From CAZKXU01 sp964556665 (lineage in GTDB: Bacteria; Bdellovibrionota_C; UBA2361; CAZKXU01), in assembly GCA_964556665.1 (NCBI GenBank), contig CAZKXU010000011.1, forward strand, positions 1-52,076: DNA of 52,076 nt, written 5' to 3'. The translations under genes were made by a program, and so were the position numbers. Positions within the stretch are counted from its first letter, which is position 1. Each line of letters starts with the position of its first letter. Positions 24,883 to 33,036 of the stretch are shown piece by piece. The notes under the pieces are model-generated. The model ran no database searches. It was not told where the DNA came from and saw only the letters and a list, made by a program, of their open reading frames with translations.

Positions 24883-25704
24883 GTGAGTGAAGTTGCTAAG
24901 CAGATAGCGTTATTTGTAGGAAGCTCTGAGTCTCTCTCGCCAGCACTAAAATGGGCAGGCGGCAAGCGCTGGTTAGTACCACAATTAAAACTTATCTTTA
25001 GAAAGCACCAAGCCAGAAGATTAGTAGAGCCATTTGCTGGAGGCTTAGCAGTAGCCCTTGGCTTAGCCCCAAAGAAAGCACTACTAAATGATAGCAACCC
25101 ACACCTTATTAATTTTTATAAATGCTTAAAGAAGGGCTTGATTATTGATCAGCCGTTACGAAATGAGCGCGGTTTCTTTTTTCAAGAAAGGGAACGGTTT
25201 AACAAATTGATCTTGGATAATAATAGTAAAACTGCAGAAGCAGCAGCTCTTTTTTACTACCTTAATCGCACCTGCTTCAACGGATTATGTCGCTTCAATA
25301 GCAGCGGACTCTACAATGTTCCTTTTGGCAAATATAAAAATATTAATTACACAACCGATTTCACCCCATATATGCGCGCCTTTAAGGGTTGGCGATTCAG
25401 TAACTCTGACTTTGAAAAGCTTAAGATATCAGATTCGGATTTTCTCTATATCGACCCTCCCTATGATGTTGAGTTTACCCGTTATGCCAAGGATGATTTT
25501 ACTTGGGAGGATCAGAGACGTTTAGCTGCCTGGCTTGGAAAAATTAAGGCGCCTATAGTTGCCTCTAATCAGGCTACCGACAGAGTTGTAAAACTTTATA
25601 AAGATATTGGATTTTCTGTGTCCCTAATCAAAGCACCGCGCATGATCGCCTGTAACGGCGATCGCAAACCTGCCTTAGAAATTTTAGCAACTAAGAATAT
25701 ATGA
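24883..25704 (+). CDS. Dam-type DNA adenine N6-methyltransferase (D12 class)
   Basis: 273 residues. Alpha-class motif order: LKWAGGKRWLVPQL (motif X, SAM), VEPFAGGLAVALGL (motif I), LNDSNPHLINFY, then the target-recognition part YLNRTCFNGLCRFNSSGLYNVPFGKY, and the catalytic DPPY in DFLYIDPPYDVEFTRYA. These match the Dam/MboI-type enzymes that methylate adenine in GATC, but recognition is inferred. It starts with GTG behind AAGGAAG. No restriction endonuclease is adjacent. It overlaps tag by four bases, so DNA methylation and alkylation repair are translated together. Either an orphan house-keeping methylase or a remnant of a restriction system is possible. Confidence 0.9.
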   Translation: MSEVAKQIALFVGSSESLSPALKWAGGKRWLVPQLKLIFRKHQARRLVEPFAGGLAVALGLAPKKALLNDSNPHLINFYKCLKKGLIIDQPLRNERGFFFQERERFNKLILDNNSKTAEAAALFYYLNRTCFNGLCRFNSSGLYNVPFGKYKNINYTTDFTPYMRAFKGWRFSNSDFEKLKISDSDFLYIDPPYDVEFTRYAKDDFTWEDQRRLAAWLGKIKAPIVASNQATDRVVKLYKDIGFSVSLIKAPRMIACNGDRKPALEILATKNI

Positions 25705-26348
25705 AAACCATTGAGAAAACTAAGAATTTAACCATGCAGCCATCTAAGGTAGCCCCTAAGAAAAGAATCACCAAAAAGAGATGCTGGTGGTGCGGAGATA
25801 ATCCGATCTATATCGAGTATCATGATAAGGAATGGGGCGTTCCATTGCATGACGACCGGAAGCTTTTTGAGATGTTGATACTAGAAGGGTTTCAGGCAGG
25901 CTTAAGTTGGATCACTATATTAAAGAAGCGTGATAATTTTAGAGCTGCTTTTGCGAATTTTGATCCACATAAAATCCTACGATTTAACAGGAAAGATGTT
26001 GCACGTTTAATGAAAGATGCTGGGATTATACGAAATAGGCTTAAAATTGAGGCTGCCATTACAAACGCTCGTTGTTTTCTTGAGGTTCAGAAGGAGTTTG
26101 GGAGTTTTGATAGATATATATGGCAGTTTACAAACTATAAGAGTATCAGATCTCCGATACCACCAACAAAAAAAACAATTCGCTCCACTTCTCCTGAGTC
26201 CGATGCCATGAGTAAGGATCTAAAGAAACGTGGATTTAAGTTTGTAGGCTCAACGATCTGTTATGCTCATATGCAGGCAACTGGGATGGTGAATGATCAT
26301 ACGGCTGATTGCTTTCGGTCGACTAGAAAAGGCACTGGTACACTGTAA
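25701..26348 (+). CDS. tag: DNA-3-methyladenine glycosylase I
   Basis: 215 residues, with a ~25-residue basic N-terminal extension before the core. Core features: RCWWCGDNPIYIEYHDKEWGVPLHDD with zinc ligands Cys28 and His41, LEGFQAGLSWITILKKR with the catalytic Glu, IIRNRLKIEAAITNA, KKRGFKFVGSTICYAHMQATGMVNDHTADC with the other zinc ligands His and Cys. It excises 3-methyladenine from alkylated DNA. ATGA overlap with the methylase gene indicates coupling. A second ATG (Met12) is a possible start that would trim part of the extension. Confidence 0.93.
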   Translation: MKTIEKTKNLTMQPSKVAPKKRITKKRCWWCGDNPIYIEYHDKEWGVPLHDDRKLFEMLILEGFQAGLSWITILKKRDNFRAAFANFDPHKILRFNRKDVARLMKDAGIIRNRLKIEAAITNARCFLEVQKEFGSFDRYIWQFTNYKSIRSPIPPTKKTIRSTSPESDAMSKDLKKRGFKFVGSTICYAHMQATGMVNDHTADCFRSTRKGTGTL

Positions 26349-26362
26349 ATTAAATTTTCTTA

Positions 26363-26435
26363 CTGGGACCGCGGGCATCTTGCCCGCAAACGAGTTAAAT
26401 GCTACTGCGTAGCGGGCTGGAAGCCCGCGCTCCGA
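26363..26435. repeat. Intergenic palindromic repeat, family A copy 3
   Basis: The best-preserved copy: CTGGGACCGCGGGCATCTTG opens it and GGGCTGGAAGCCCGCGCTCC closes it, with CTACTGCGTAGCGGG in between. In reverse complement it matches the copy after the thiolase almost base for base. It fills the convergent gap between tag and srkA and could act as a bidirectional hairpin terminator. Confidence 0.75.
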
Positions 26436-26446
26436 GTAATAAAATT

Positions 26447-27481
26447 CTAGGCACCATGCGCCCCGTGCAGAATCTGTAAAACCTCATCAACTGCCAGCAT
26501 CTGCTCACGCCAGTATCTTTCCGAACCAAAATCCGGAAAGGCGCGCTTAAAGGCCGGATCTTCATACCTTTTGGCTATCCATGCTGAGAAATGAATCATT
26601 CTTAGTGCGCGCAGCGGCTCAACTAAGCGCACCGTTTCCCGGTTAAAGCTGCGCATGCTGGCATACGCATCTAACATACACTCTCTCATTTTCAATGACT
26701 CCTCATCCCGCCCAGGAACCATAAGCCATAGATCCTGAATCGCAGGGCCACTGACGGCATCATCGAAATCGACAACTGTGAGAATATCACCGTTCCAAAG
26801 CACATTACCAAGATGAAAATCTCCGTGCAGCCTCTGGGTCGGTGTCACTTTAAACCAGGGATCTATCAAATCACAAAGCCGCGACCCAATGCTAGACAGG
26901 CGCTTAACATCACCGCTAGCTCCGAAACGTTCCTCTAAAAAACGGAGATTATCCCGTCCATAGCTCGTAACTGTAAGTGCTAAACGATGCTTAAACGAGG
27001 AGACGCTGGCTACATTATGAAGCCTAGCGATAAGCCGCCCAAGCCGCTCAAGCTGCGGTCGGGTAAGTTCGTCTAATATTCTGCCGCCTATTTTTGGAAA
27101 AACTGCGTAATAGATTCCTAAGGACTCAAGCTCTTTTAAGCTTGATCCGTCCTCATGTCGAACTGGAGGAACAACCGGAAGATCGGCCTGCTCCAACTCG
27201 TAAAGAAAAGCGTGCTCCTCCAATATCTGCTCTTTACTCCAGCGGCCCGGTCTATAAAACTTTACGACGCGAAAGGCTTCGTAGCGGCTCTTAATCTGGT
27301 TATGATCTACCTCAATCTCTACCTCGAAGACCCTATTTTCCAAACTATTTAGAGGCACGATACGACCGCTTGCACGCAAGGCGTAAGCTTCGACCGCTGC
27401 AAGTATACGATCAGGAGTAAGTTCAAAGAAAAATTTTGTTGATGCTTCGTTGTCGCTCAATTTATGCCCCACAGCGCGCAT
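26447..27481 (-). CDS. srkA: Stress response Ser/Thr kinase SrkA (YihE/RdoA) family
   Basis: 344 residues of the aminoglycoside-phosphotransferase/protein-kinase fold. Characteristic segments are PLNSLENRVFEVEIE, VVKFYRPGRWSKEQILEEHAFLYEL (ATP-site Lys and Glu), catalytic loop TQRLHGDFHLGNVLW, metal-binding VDFDDAVSGPAIQDLWLMVPG. In E. coli SrkA is the Cpx-regulated kinase that protects against stress-induced death. The start overlaps the 3' end of the upstream polytopic membrane-protein gene by 20 bases, so the two are probably one transcript. The catalytic residues are complete, so activity is expected. Confidence 0.9.
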   Translation of the reverse strand: MRAVGHKLSDNEASTKFFFELTPDRILAAVEAYALRASGRIVPLNSLENRVFEVEIEVDHNQIKSRYEAFRVVKFYRPGRWSKEQILEEHAFLYELEQADLPVVPPVRHEDGSSLKELESLGIYYAVFPKIGGRILDELTRPQLERLGRLIARLHNVASVSSFKHRLALTVTSYGRDNLRFLEERFGASGDVKRLSSIGSRLCDLIDPWFKVTPTQRLHGDFHLGNVLWNGDILTVVDFDDAVSGPAIQDLWLMVPGRDEESLKMRECMLDAYASMRSFNRETVRLVEPLRALRMIHFSAWIAKRYEDPAFKRAFPDFGSERYWREQMLAVDEVLQILHGAHGA

Positions 27482-28931
27482 CTTTAAACCGTACGGACTC
27501 CTCTCTTTTTACCAGAATGACATGAGCATATTCCCCGCTTCCTGAGGAAAAGACTTCACACCACTCTCCTCCAGCAAGGAGAATTGAAACTAGAGGAGCA
27601 TCGGCGCGCCAGAGTATAGTCTCAGGTTTGACAAGATTAAGATACCCCTCCCATCCGGCAGCTCCGGAGAGCGCCAATGAATGGCTCTCCATAACTTCAG
27701 CTGGGGTAACATTGGTACGGCCATCTATAGCAACTTTATGCTCCAGGTTACCTGCTGCATCGCTGAATCGATAAATAAGATAACCGCCGTCACCAAAAAC
27801 ATTTAGAATAGGATGCTTTAAATTGTTCGCCTGAAAAAAGTCTACTGCAGCTACTGGTACAAAGTTTGTAGCTACTGGAGCACTCCAAAGCTGATACAGA
27901 TTGACTATCATACTACAGATTAGAACAAAGCTTAGCCCCTCCTTTGGTATTTTCACTACAAGATCTCTCAATTTTACAAAGGCCTCGCCCAGATTGCCAA
28001 AAGCGTAAATATTTTTTGATTCGCGGCGCCAGAAATTTGCTAGTAGTGAGGCTAGGTAAATATTGGCAAACGGTAGAAACTTAACAAAAGAGAGCCCAGC
28101 TAAGGAAAAAATAGCTAGACCTACGAGCTTACTAGGCTCTAACGTACGAGGACGGTGGTGGTGGAAAACAAAGAAGACGATCCCTAGCAGTATAAAGAAA
28201 ACTGTAGAGTACTGCATCACATGCGCAGGTTGAAACTCAGAGATGCCTGCATAGCGAATCGGATCTCCGGCCTGCTCAAACAGAGAGAGCCATTCTCCGC
28301 CAAAATAAGGAGTTACCAGAGTACCTAACAGCAAGATCAATACCGCCTGCGCTGAAAGCTGTGGGTGTTTCTTATTAAAAAGCCAGACAACTACTGCAAT
28401 AATTCCCAGCACAGCTGTTACATGGGTATTGGCCCAGATAACCATAATGCTGAATAGTGAGAGTTTTTTACCGTTTGAAAATCCTTCAAACATTACGCGA
28501 TCAGTTGCATATATCAGAAGCAAAAATAGGAGCCACACCAAAGCCTGCGGTCTTAGGGTAAAGTGATTAAAAACAGAGAGTGTTGTATAAATGCCAAGGA
28601 GGGTCCCAAAAAAATAATCCTGCGCCATTCTAGAAAAACAATAGGCAAAGGTAAGCGCTAAAAGCGAAACAAGAGCTATCTGTAATGTTAATAGTCCATG
28701 GATGCCGAACTTAGTATCAGCCAATGCGTACAGTATCTCACTACTCCAGGAGTAAGCGCGCCAAGGCCGTCCAACTGCGAACATGTTCCAATAATCATGA
28801 TAGGGAAGTGAACCATGCGCGATTATCCATCTGCCAACAGTGACGTGCCACCATAGATCCGGATCTGCCAACGGACCACATATATATAGCCCAGCAGCTA
28901 AAATGGCGCAGAACCACAATATTACACCCAT
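27462..28931 (-). CDS. Polytopic membrane protein, GT-C glycosyltransferase-like
   Basis: 489 residues, roughly ten transmembrane helices. The first loop, ADPDLWWHVTVGRWIIAHGSLPYHDYW, carries the Asp-rich segment after the first helix that is seen in GT-C type membrane glycosyltransferases. It is followed by AYSWSSEILYAL. The last ~120 residues after the final helix are soluble and presumably periplasmic (AIDGRTNVTPAEV, WEGYLNLVKPETILWRADAPL). I recognise this broad family of uncharacterised membrane proteins but not a specific substrate. It precedes srkA with a 20-base overlap. Transfer of sugars from a lipid carrier is inference only. Confidence 0.75.
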   Translation of the reverse strand: MGVILWFCAILAAGLYICGPLADPDLWWHVTVGRWIIAHGSLPYHDYWNMFAVGRPWRAYSWSSEILYALADTKFGIHGLLTLQIALVSLLALTFAYCFSRMAQDYFFGTLLGIYTTLSVFNHFTLRPQALVWLLFLLLIYATDRVMFEGFSNGKKLSLFSIMVIWANTHVTAVLGIIAVVVWLFNKKHPQLSAQAVLILLLGTLVTPYFGGEWLSLFEQAGDPIRYAGISEFQPAHVMQYSTVFFILLGIVFFVFHHHRPRTLEPSKLVGLAIFSLAGLSFVKFLPFANIYLASLLANFWRRESKNIYAFGNLGEAFVKLRDLVVKIPKEGLSFVLICSMIVNLYQLWSAPVATNFVPVAAVDFFQANNLKHPILNVFGDGGYLIYRFSDAAGNLEHKVAIDGRTNVTPAEVMESHSLALSGAAGWEGYLNLVKPETILWRADAPLVSILLAGGEWCEVFSSGSGEYAHVILVKREESVRFKDARCGA

Positions 28932-29047
28932 TCTTGAGTCTTCCTTGATTATCTGATACTTTGAAACTGTGGTTTAAAATCAATTGGAGCTCTCAGCTCC
29001 CTCCCCTAATCTAACCTATTAGGGTAAAGTTACGAAAGTTACTATAT

Positions 29048-29758
29048 ATGAGATTTATATCTATCCTGCCTGCCATACTGTTGCTTCTTCCTTTATCAGC
29101 CTTAGCTGAATCAAAGCTTAGCAAGCTCGATCTTAACTCAGACTCCATAACTCACATCTCCTTTTTCGGTGATAGCATCGTTTATGGCATTGGTGATGAG
29201 ATAAACGATGGAAAGGGGGGGTACCCAAGCCGTCTTGAAAATCGCTTTCCAAGAGCAATATTTGATAATTTTGGCATACCAGGAATCGACTCCTCACATG
29301 CTCTATCAAAAGTAAAAAGGGTATTCGCCAAGGGAGCGCCTAATGAGCTATACGACGGATTCATTAAAGCAGACATGATCGTAATAGCATTAGGAGTGAA
29401 TGACTACTGGGATCGAGAACCTACAGGATTATCCTGGCGAAGAATTAAACGGATACGTAAAGCTATTAGAGAGGGTGTAAAAAGTGTCACAGGGCAGGAA
29501 CCATTTGTAGCTGTTGCTGCCTTAACGCCAACTATTAGAAGCTCCACACAGAAACTCTTTATCGAAGAGCTAAATAACATCTTACTTCGCGACAGCGCAC
29601 TAGGGATTAAGCTACGTTTCGATCTTCTAAACAGCTCTTTTATTTCACCAGTGGATGGACTACACCCTACTTCAATGGGCTACAGCCGTCTCACCGATCT
29701 TGCTGAAAAGTATCTACTTGGAGGTGCAGTCGAAGATCTACAGAGCCTAAAGAGATAG
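29048..29758 (+). CDS. Secreted SGNH/GDSL-family hydrolase
   Basis: 236 residues. A signal peptide (LLLLPLSALA, cleavage near residue 20) is followed by the SGNH blocks: block I FFGDSIVYG with the nucleophile Ser43, block II Gly in NFGIPGI, block III GVND with the oxyanion Asn, and block V DGLHP with Asp203 and His206. All four catalytic blocks are present, so an active esterase, lipase or carbohydrate deacetylase of the periplasm or outer surface is likely. Substrate unknown. It stands alone between the divergent membrane-protein gene and a long hairpin. Confidence 0.85.
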   Translation: MRFISILPAILLLLPLSALAESKLSKLDLNSDSITHISFFGDSIVYGIGDEINDGKGGYPSRLENRFPRAIFDNFGIPGIDSSHALSKVKRVFAKGAPNELYDGFIKADMIVIALGVNDYWDREPTGLSWRRIKRIRKAIREGVKSVTGQEPFVAVAALTPTIRSSTQKLFIEELNNILLRDSALGIKLRFDLLNSSFISPVDGLHPTSMGYSRLTDLAEKYLLGGAVEDLQSLKR

Positions 29759-29838
29759 CATCATTCTAGACCTTATGACGCACCCCTCCAAGATTTCCTC
29801 CTTCCGAGGCGTGCCAATCTGGGGCAACGCTGCGCGCT

Positions 29839-29873
29839 AAGTGACAGAATAACGCTACGGTATTCTGTCACTT
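29839..29873. repeat. 13-pair hairpin between the SGNH hydrolase and purC
   Basis: AAGTGACAGAATA (29839-29851) and TATTCTGTCACTT (29861-29873) form a perfect stem with a 9-base loop. There is no T-run on either strand, so it is not a standard intrinsic terminator, although its convergent position would suit transcript protection or termination. Confidence 0.55.
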
Positions 29874-29933
29874 GCTATACAATCCGGAGAACGACGTATT
29901 TAGAGTCTATGAGAGAGAGCAACTTGTTATAAT

Positions 29934-30905
29934 TTAGCTGAATTTACAATTATATTTTCTAAGATTCGCCTCAATCCGTTTCTCTACGGAACCGAACTCA
30001 GGCTTAAATTGATGACCGCTGATTCTTTCAAAGGATTCTATGTAGTGTCTTGAGATCTGAATGCGATGCTCTCTAGTAAATTCAGGAATAGCGCCATCTC
30101 CTTTATATCCCTTACTTAAAAGCCATTGCCTAGTAGGCTCTTTATCTAACATTTGTGGAGACTCACCTTTTGCAAAGGCTGTCAGATAGTTCTCCTTAAT
30201 CCAGTACCGTGAGGAGTCGAGTGTGTGTATCTCATCGGCAAGAAGAAGGTTCCCATTCGGATCCAAGCCAAACTCATATTTAGTATCTACCAGCAAAAGT
30301 CCACGCCGATCCGCCTCGATCTGCCCCAGTCTAAAAAGCTGAAGCGACACCTCTCTAATCCGCTCCCAGAGAGATCTCTGGACAAGGCCGGAGGAGAGGA
30401 TCTCACTTTCAGATATAGGCAGATCATGCTTGCCTCTTTCAGCCTTTGTAGATGGAGTAACTATAGGCTCATCTAACTTCTGCGAAGCTTTCATTCCTGC
30501 TGGAAGCTTAATGCCGCTAATTGCCTTACCGGCTTCATAATCACGCCAAGCACTTCCGGTTAGATATGCACGAACAACTAACTCGACAGGAAGTATCTGA
30601 CAGTTTTTTGCTACTATTACATTTGGATCCGGTATATCAATAATATGGTTTGGCACTATCTCACCGGCGAGTTTGAACCAATGTACTGCTAGTTCATTAA
30701 GTACCTGTCCCTTAAAAGGTATGGTTGTCACCACCACATCGAAACAACTTAACCTATCAGTAGTAATTAGATAACGAACATCTCCACTGCTGTAATTATC
30801 GCGCACCTTTCCCTCGTACCGATCTCCAAGAAAGGAGAGCGCTGTACGTGCCAACACATGATCAATCTGCGAATTAATATCTTCATCTCGTATCATTTTG
30901 TGCAA
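29934..30905 (-). CDS. purC: SAICAR synthetase (purine biosynthesis)
   Basis: 323 residues, the longer proteobacterial/yeast-like form. Signatures are LGDRYEGKVRDNYSSGDVRYLITTDRLSCFDVV (ATP site), LPVELVVRAYLTGSAWRDYEAGKAISGIKLP, VTPSTKAERGKHDLPIS, LLVDTKYEFGLD and ADEIHTLDSSRYW. It joins aspartate to CAIR in step eight of IMP synthesis. It is the last gene of a three-gene minus-strand unit after two hypothetical genes, with a 6-base gap to the upstream one. An ATG three codons in (MIRDEDI) is an alternative start. Confidence 0.95.
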   Translation of the reverse strand: MHKMIRDEDINSQIDHVLARTALSFLGDRYEGKVRDNYSSGDVRYLITTDRLSCFDVVVTTIPFKGQVLNELAVHWFKLAGEIVPNHIIDIPDPNVIVAKNCQILPVELVVRAYLTGSAWRDYEAGKAISGIKLPAGMKASQKLDEPIVTPSTKAERGKHDLPISESEILSSGLVQRSLWERIREVSLQLFRLGQIEADRRGLLLVDTKYEFGLDPNGNLLLADEIHTLDSSRYWIKENYLTAFAKGESPQMLDKEPTRQWLLSKGYKGDGAIPEFTREHRIQISRHYIESFERISGHQFKPEFGSVEKRIEANLRKYNCKFS

Positions 30906-30911
30906 TTACTA

Positions 30912-32042
30912 TTAAAAACCACCACCTGCGCGCTGCGACCGCGAGGTACCTTTTCGTTTTTTTTCGACCTTGCGAGGCTTTAAAGTCTTAAAATTTCTCT
31001 TTAAGACTAATATACTCTTTGGCTTCTCACGGTAGCTACGCTTACGAGCAATTTCAAGCGCCTTTAACCCCTTTTTAAAGGACCTGACTGCCCTCTTTTT
31101 AAGTGCAGGTTTATGCTTTTGGCCAGCTTCGTAAACAGACTGTATGTATATTGCAATCGCTCTATTATTGCAAATTGAAAGGTACAACTCCGGATTATCT
31201 TCAAATTTTAAATACTTAAAGGCACGACTATATGAATCAATGGCGCAACGAACCTCTGCAGCTTGATAATCCCCTAATATCCCATTTTGAAGTTGTGAAT
31301 TACCTAGCTGCCACATAGCATACCCACGGTGCTGCGAGGATCTCCATGCCCCCTCAATCGTAGCAGCATATTTCAGCAACGGCTCCTGTGATGCGCCTGC
31401 TGCATGCCTCCCTGTCACCAAATTTGCTATATAACGTGCCGTTTCACCCTGTGGATCAAAAGAAACAATTATATCCTCTATATCAGAGATTAATTGCAAC
31501 CTCATCCGCTCTGGCCACTTAGCTGGAATGGGCTCTAGCTTGAAGCCAAGCTCAGAGTAACGCAACCAGGTGCTATCTCCCCATACAATTCCCTTAATCT
31601 TATTGCCGCTGCTAAGGATTTTCTGCACATCCTCATCGGAGTTAACGGGTCGGTAAAAGCGTTTAGCATATAGTGGAGAATTCGCCGGTAATGAGGAATT
31701 GAGCCACTCCCGAAATACCCTTGTACGGGACTCGAACTCATCGTCACTAAGCCGCGCCATTAGGATAACCTCACTTTGAGAGGCACTAAAGTTATAAGAG
31801 AAAATTGCACAGATAGCTGTGAGTAGTACGCCCATCCCCAGTACAGGTAGAGGGATCTTCCAACTCTCAAACCTAACATTATAAAGAAGAAGGACTATCA
31901 GTGGAAAAGAGAGGAGCTGCGCTAAAGAAGGATCTACCCCCTCATATCTCAGTATAAGAAACAACGACACTGCTAACAGAGACAGAAGTGCCCCGCGATT
32001 TAAAAAGATGGCCTTCAATGAGTATAATTTAAACTGAATCAC
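30912..32042 (-). CDS. Membrane-anchored protein of unknown function with basic tail
   Basis: 376 residues. About three to four hydrophobic helices lie in the first 90 residues (FLNRGALLSLLAVSLFLIL, AQLLSFPLIVLLLYNV, LPVLGMGVLLTAICAIFSYNF). A soluble domain follows, with helical repeats near residues 220-310 that resemble tetratricopeptide-like pairs (SSQHRGYAMWQLGNSQLQNG, DSYSRAFKYLKFEDNP). The last ~60 residues are very rich in Lys and Arg and end in SQRAGGGF. No named family is recognised. It overlaps the upstream hypothetical gene by 14 bases and precedes purC, so it is probably co-transcribed. The basic tail might bind nucleic acid or membrane phosphates; that is speculation. Confidence 0.65.
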   Translation of the reverse strand: MIQFKLYSLKAIFLNRGALLSLLAVSLFLILRYEGVDPSLAQLLSFPLIVLLLYNVRFESWKIPLPVLGMGVLLTAICAIFSYNFSASQSEVILMARLSDDEFESRTRVFREWLNSSLPANSPLYAKRFYRPVNSDEDVQKILSSGNKIKGIVWGDSTWLRYSELGFKLEPIPAKWPERMRLQLISDIEDIIVSFDPQGETARYIANLVTGRHAAGASQEPLLKYAATIEGAWRSSQHRGYAMWQLGNSQLQNGILGDYQAAEVRCAIDSYSRAFKYLKFEDNPELYLSICNNRAIAIYIQSVYEAGQKHKPALKKRAVRSFKKGLKALEIARKRSYREKPKSILVLKRNFKTLKPRKVEKKRKGTSRSQRAGGGF

Positions 32043-32457
32043 CTGAGCTTAGATCGCTAAGCTTAGCTTTAAGTAATGAATATAGATCTAGCTTGTGCCT
32101 AGGATCAAGCATCTCTGAGAACTCACTCTTTGATATGCGAATATAAAGCACCGAGCTGGCATTAAGAAGCTGCTCTAAGCGCTGCTGGCGCTCCAGCTCA
32201 GCAACTTCGACTACCTCAGAGGAACCTCCTAGAAACTCAACTACCAATTTAGGCTCATCGGCTTCATTAACCACTGTAAAGAGACACTTATTGCTCTTAG
32301 CCCAGCTCTCTAGGCTCAACTCGCTTTCATGCAGATTACTCGGCAAGCTGCCGCCACAAGCGGCCAACACACTCATCTGTGGAATTACTCGCTCCACCCC
32401 GAAAAAACCGGATAAAAGCCGAAAAAGCTGGGATTCTTCAACTGATATACCTATCAT
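32029..32457 (-). CDS. Small protein resembling the DUF2726 nuclease-like fold
   Basis: 142 residues. The central pattern, a strand LFTVVNEADEPKLVVEFLGG, then a helix full of E-R-Q-Q-R-L-E, then SSVLYIRISKSEFSEML, follows the layout of DUF2726 domains (D-x-x-P-L-V-V-I-E-L-D-G, charged helix, G-I-P-L-L-R-I), which belong to the PD-(D/E)xK-like nuclease fold. The acidic residue expected after VIE is replaced (VEFLGG), so catalysis is doubtful. It is the first gene of the unit that includes the membrane protein and purC. Family assignment is by eye only. Confidence 0.5.
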   Translation of the reverse strand: MIGISVEESQLFRLLSGFFGVERVIPQMSVLAACGGSLPSNLHESELSLESWAKSNKCLFTVVNEADEPKLVVEFLGGSSEVVEVAELERQQRLEQLLNASSVLYIRISKSEFSEMLDPRHKLDLYSLLKAKLSDLSSGDSV

Positions 32458-32536
32458 TACTTACATTATCTCATGGATAAAAGAGGCTCGCAAAGGGAAT
32501 CTGTACGAAGCGCTCGAATATGGTATTATGTTTCAG

Positions 32537-33034
32537 ATGTCATTACTCGATATAAGAATATACCCGGATCCAGTCCTTAAGAAGACCTCCACTCCGGTAA
32601 CATCGTTCGACCGGGAACTATCTACACTTATTGATAATATGTTCGAGACTATGTATGAGAGCGGAGGTATTGGACTAGCCGCACCACAGGTAGGGGAATT
32701 AAAACGAGTAGTCGTAATAGACACCTCCCGTAAATGTACCGAACCAATGGAGTTGATCAATCCTGAAATTATCTCTCGCAGCGGAGAAAGCACCACTGAG
32801 GAGGGTTGCTTGAGTATTCCTGAGTACCGGGAAAGCATAACACGCAGTTCCGATCTCACCCTTAAAGCGCTTGATCGCAAAGGCAAGCAGATAGAGCTCG
32901 AAGCCAAAGAGTTGCTTGCAATATGCATACAACATGAGATCGATCATTTGGATGGAATTTTAATTATCGATCGGATTAGTCGACTGAAGAGGGAGTTATT
33001 TAAAAGCTGGTTCAAGAAAAGGCTGAAGGAATAG
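32537..33034 (+). CDS. def: Peptide deformylase
   Basis: 165 residues. Motifs: GGIGLAAPQVG (I), EEGCLSIP with the metal-binding Cys (II), QHEIDHLDGIL with the HExxH zinc site (III). It removes the formyl group from nascent proteins. I chose ATG 32537 because the family starts MxLLxIRxYPDPVL; ATG 32528 is three codons upstream. A -10-like TATTAT (32524-32529) ends 7 bases before the chosen start, and there is no Shine-Dalgarno sequence, so a leaderless mRNA is possible. It is divergent from the DUF2726-like gene and begins the long run def-fmt-(repeat)-rpe. Confidence 0.94.
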   Translation: MSLLDIRIYPDPVLKKTSTPVTSFDRELSTLIDNMFETMYESGGIGLAAPQVGELKRVVVIDTSRKCTEPMELINPEIISRSGESTTEEGCLSIPEYRESITRSSDLTLKALDRKGKQIELEAKELLAICIQHEIDHLDGILIIDRISRLKRELFKSWFKKRLKE

Positions 33035-33036
33035 AG

